DNA of 64,000 nucleotides from Sporosarcina sp. E16_8 (GTDB lineage Bacteria; Bacillota; Bacilli; Bacillales_A; Planococcaceae), in the NCBI RefSeq assembly GCF_017347095.1, contig NZ_JADPRZ010000002.1:1-64000 (forward strand). The letters run 5' to 3'. Below the pieces are notes generated by a model. That model had not been told where the DNA came from and did no database searches. It saw nothing but the letters and a program-made list of their open reading frames with translations. This document shows, one piece after another, positions 63,897-64,000 of the stretch (positions are counted from its first letter, which is position 1; every line of letters starts with the position of its first letter). Made by a program: the position numbers and the translations under genes.

Positions 63897-64000
63897 TTAC
63901 TCTTTTTCAGCAGTTGGTGCAAGCACTAGGAACATGCTGCGGCCTTCCATCTTCGGTCGTTGTTCAACCGTAGATACATCTTTGCACGCTTCTGCGAAAC
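63897..64000 (-). CDS. infC: Translation initiation factor IF-3, C-terminal end
   Basis: Only the last 34 codons lie in the window. Hand translation gives [20 protein letters not shown] and then [13 protein letters not shown] before the stop; the [13 protein letters not shown] segment is the end of IF-3. Its position before rpmI and rplT fits the standard operon. The gene continues beyond the right edge. Confidence 0.95.
   Translation of the reverse strand, partial: FAEACKDVSTVEQRPKMEGRSMFLVLAPTAEKE

Noticed and set aside
1..64000. tRNA, rRNA, transposase, integrase or phage genes
   Set aside because: None was seen; the dUTPase and HTH genes near 60 kb have phage relatives but no phage neighbours.

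Overview
The window comes from a low-GC, endospore-forming Firmicute, most likely Planococcaceae (Sporosarcina/Lysinibacillus-like). The signs are spore genes (sspI, prkA-yhbH-spoVR, a PAS sensor kinase), an L-box, a T-box and a preQ1-I riboswitch, strong Shine-Dalgarno sites with many TTG/GTG starts, a meso-diaminopimelate dehydrogenase of the 326-residue type, and dispersed repeats of a kind I remember from Bacillaceae and Planococcaceae. The species is inferred, not proven.

Layout. 1-9.6 kb: two adjacent repeat copies, then on the minus strand lysC with its lysine riboswitch, uvrC, trxA, etfA-etfB-fadB, the TetR regulator fadR with its operator, and lcfA; this is the fatty-acid degradation block. 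9.6-21.9 kb: a 28-codon membrane ORF, yshE, mutS2, polX, cvpA, zapA, divergent rnhC, pheT-pheS behind a T-box, ysgA, sspI. This order follows the Bacillus subtilis lysC-to-sspI region as I know it. 22-25 kb: a small membrane protein, argF, ysdC. 25-60 kb: genes absent from that B. subtilis neighbourhood: ddh plus an uncharacterised protein, MFS, preQ1 riboswitch-queF-queuosine precursor transporter, recQ, sensor kinase, spoVR/yhbH/prkA, DUF368, an HTH plus two paralogous membrane proteins, trhO, polysaccharide deacetylase, GntR plus DUF1648 protein, ferredoxin-NADP reductase, Ca-ATPase, M3 peptidase, fhs, alcohol dehydrogenase-like protein, AGCS symporter, metallophosphoesterase, HTH, dUTPase. 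60.6-64 kb: the B. subtilis order returns with SigW-driven ysdB, ysdA, a NERD-domain gene, rplT, rpmI and the end of infC.

How genes work together: lcfA (acyl-CoA synthesis), fadB (hydration) and etfBA (electron transfer) are the beta-oxidation set, with FadR as regulator. lysC (lysine riboswitch) and ddh are two steps of the DAP/lysine route. queF and the transporter supply queuosine precursors under preQ1 control. prkA, yhbH and spoVR form the usual spore-formation cluster behind a SigE-like promoter.

Most unusual feature: four intergenic arrays of diverged 19-23 nt units, belonging to three sequence families but all with a pitch close to 20-21 nt (16.7 kb, 22.6 kb, 61.4 kb and 62.9 kb). 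Two arrays of one family bracket a NERD nuclease-related gene, and one array appears to have been inserted between argF and its terminator with a flanking duplication. No tRNA, rRNA, transposase or CRISPR array was seen.
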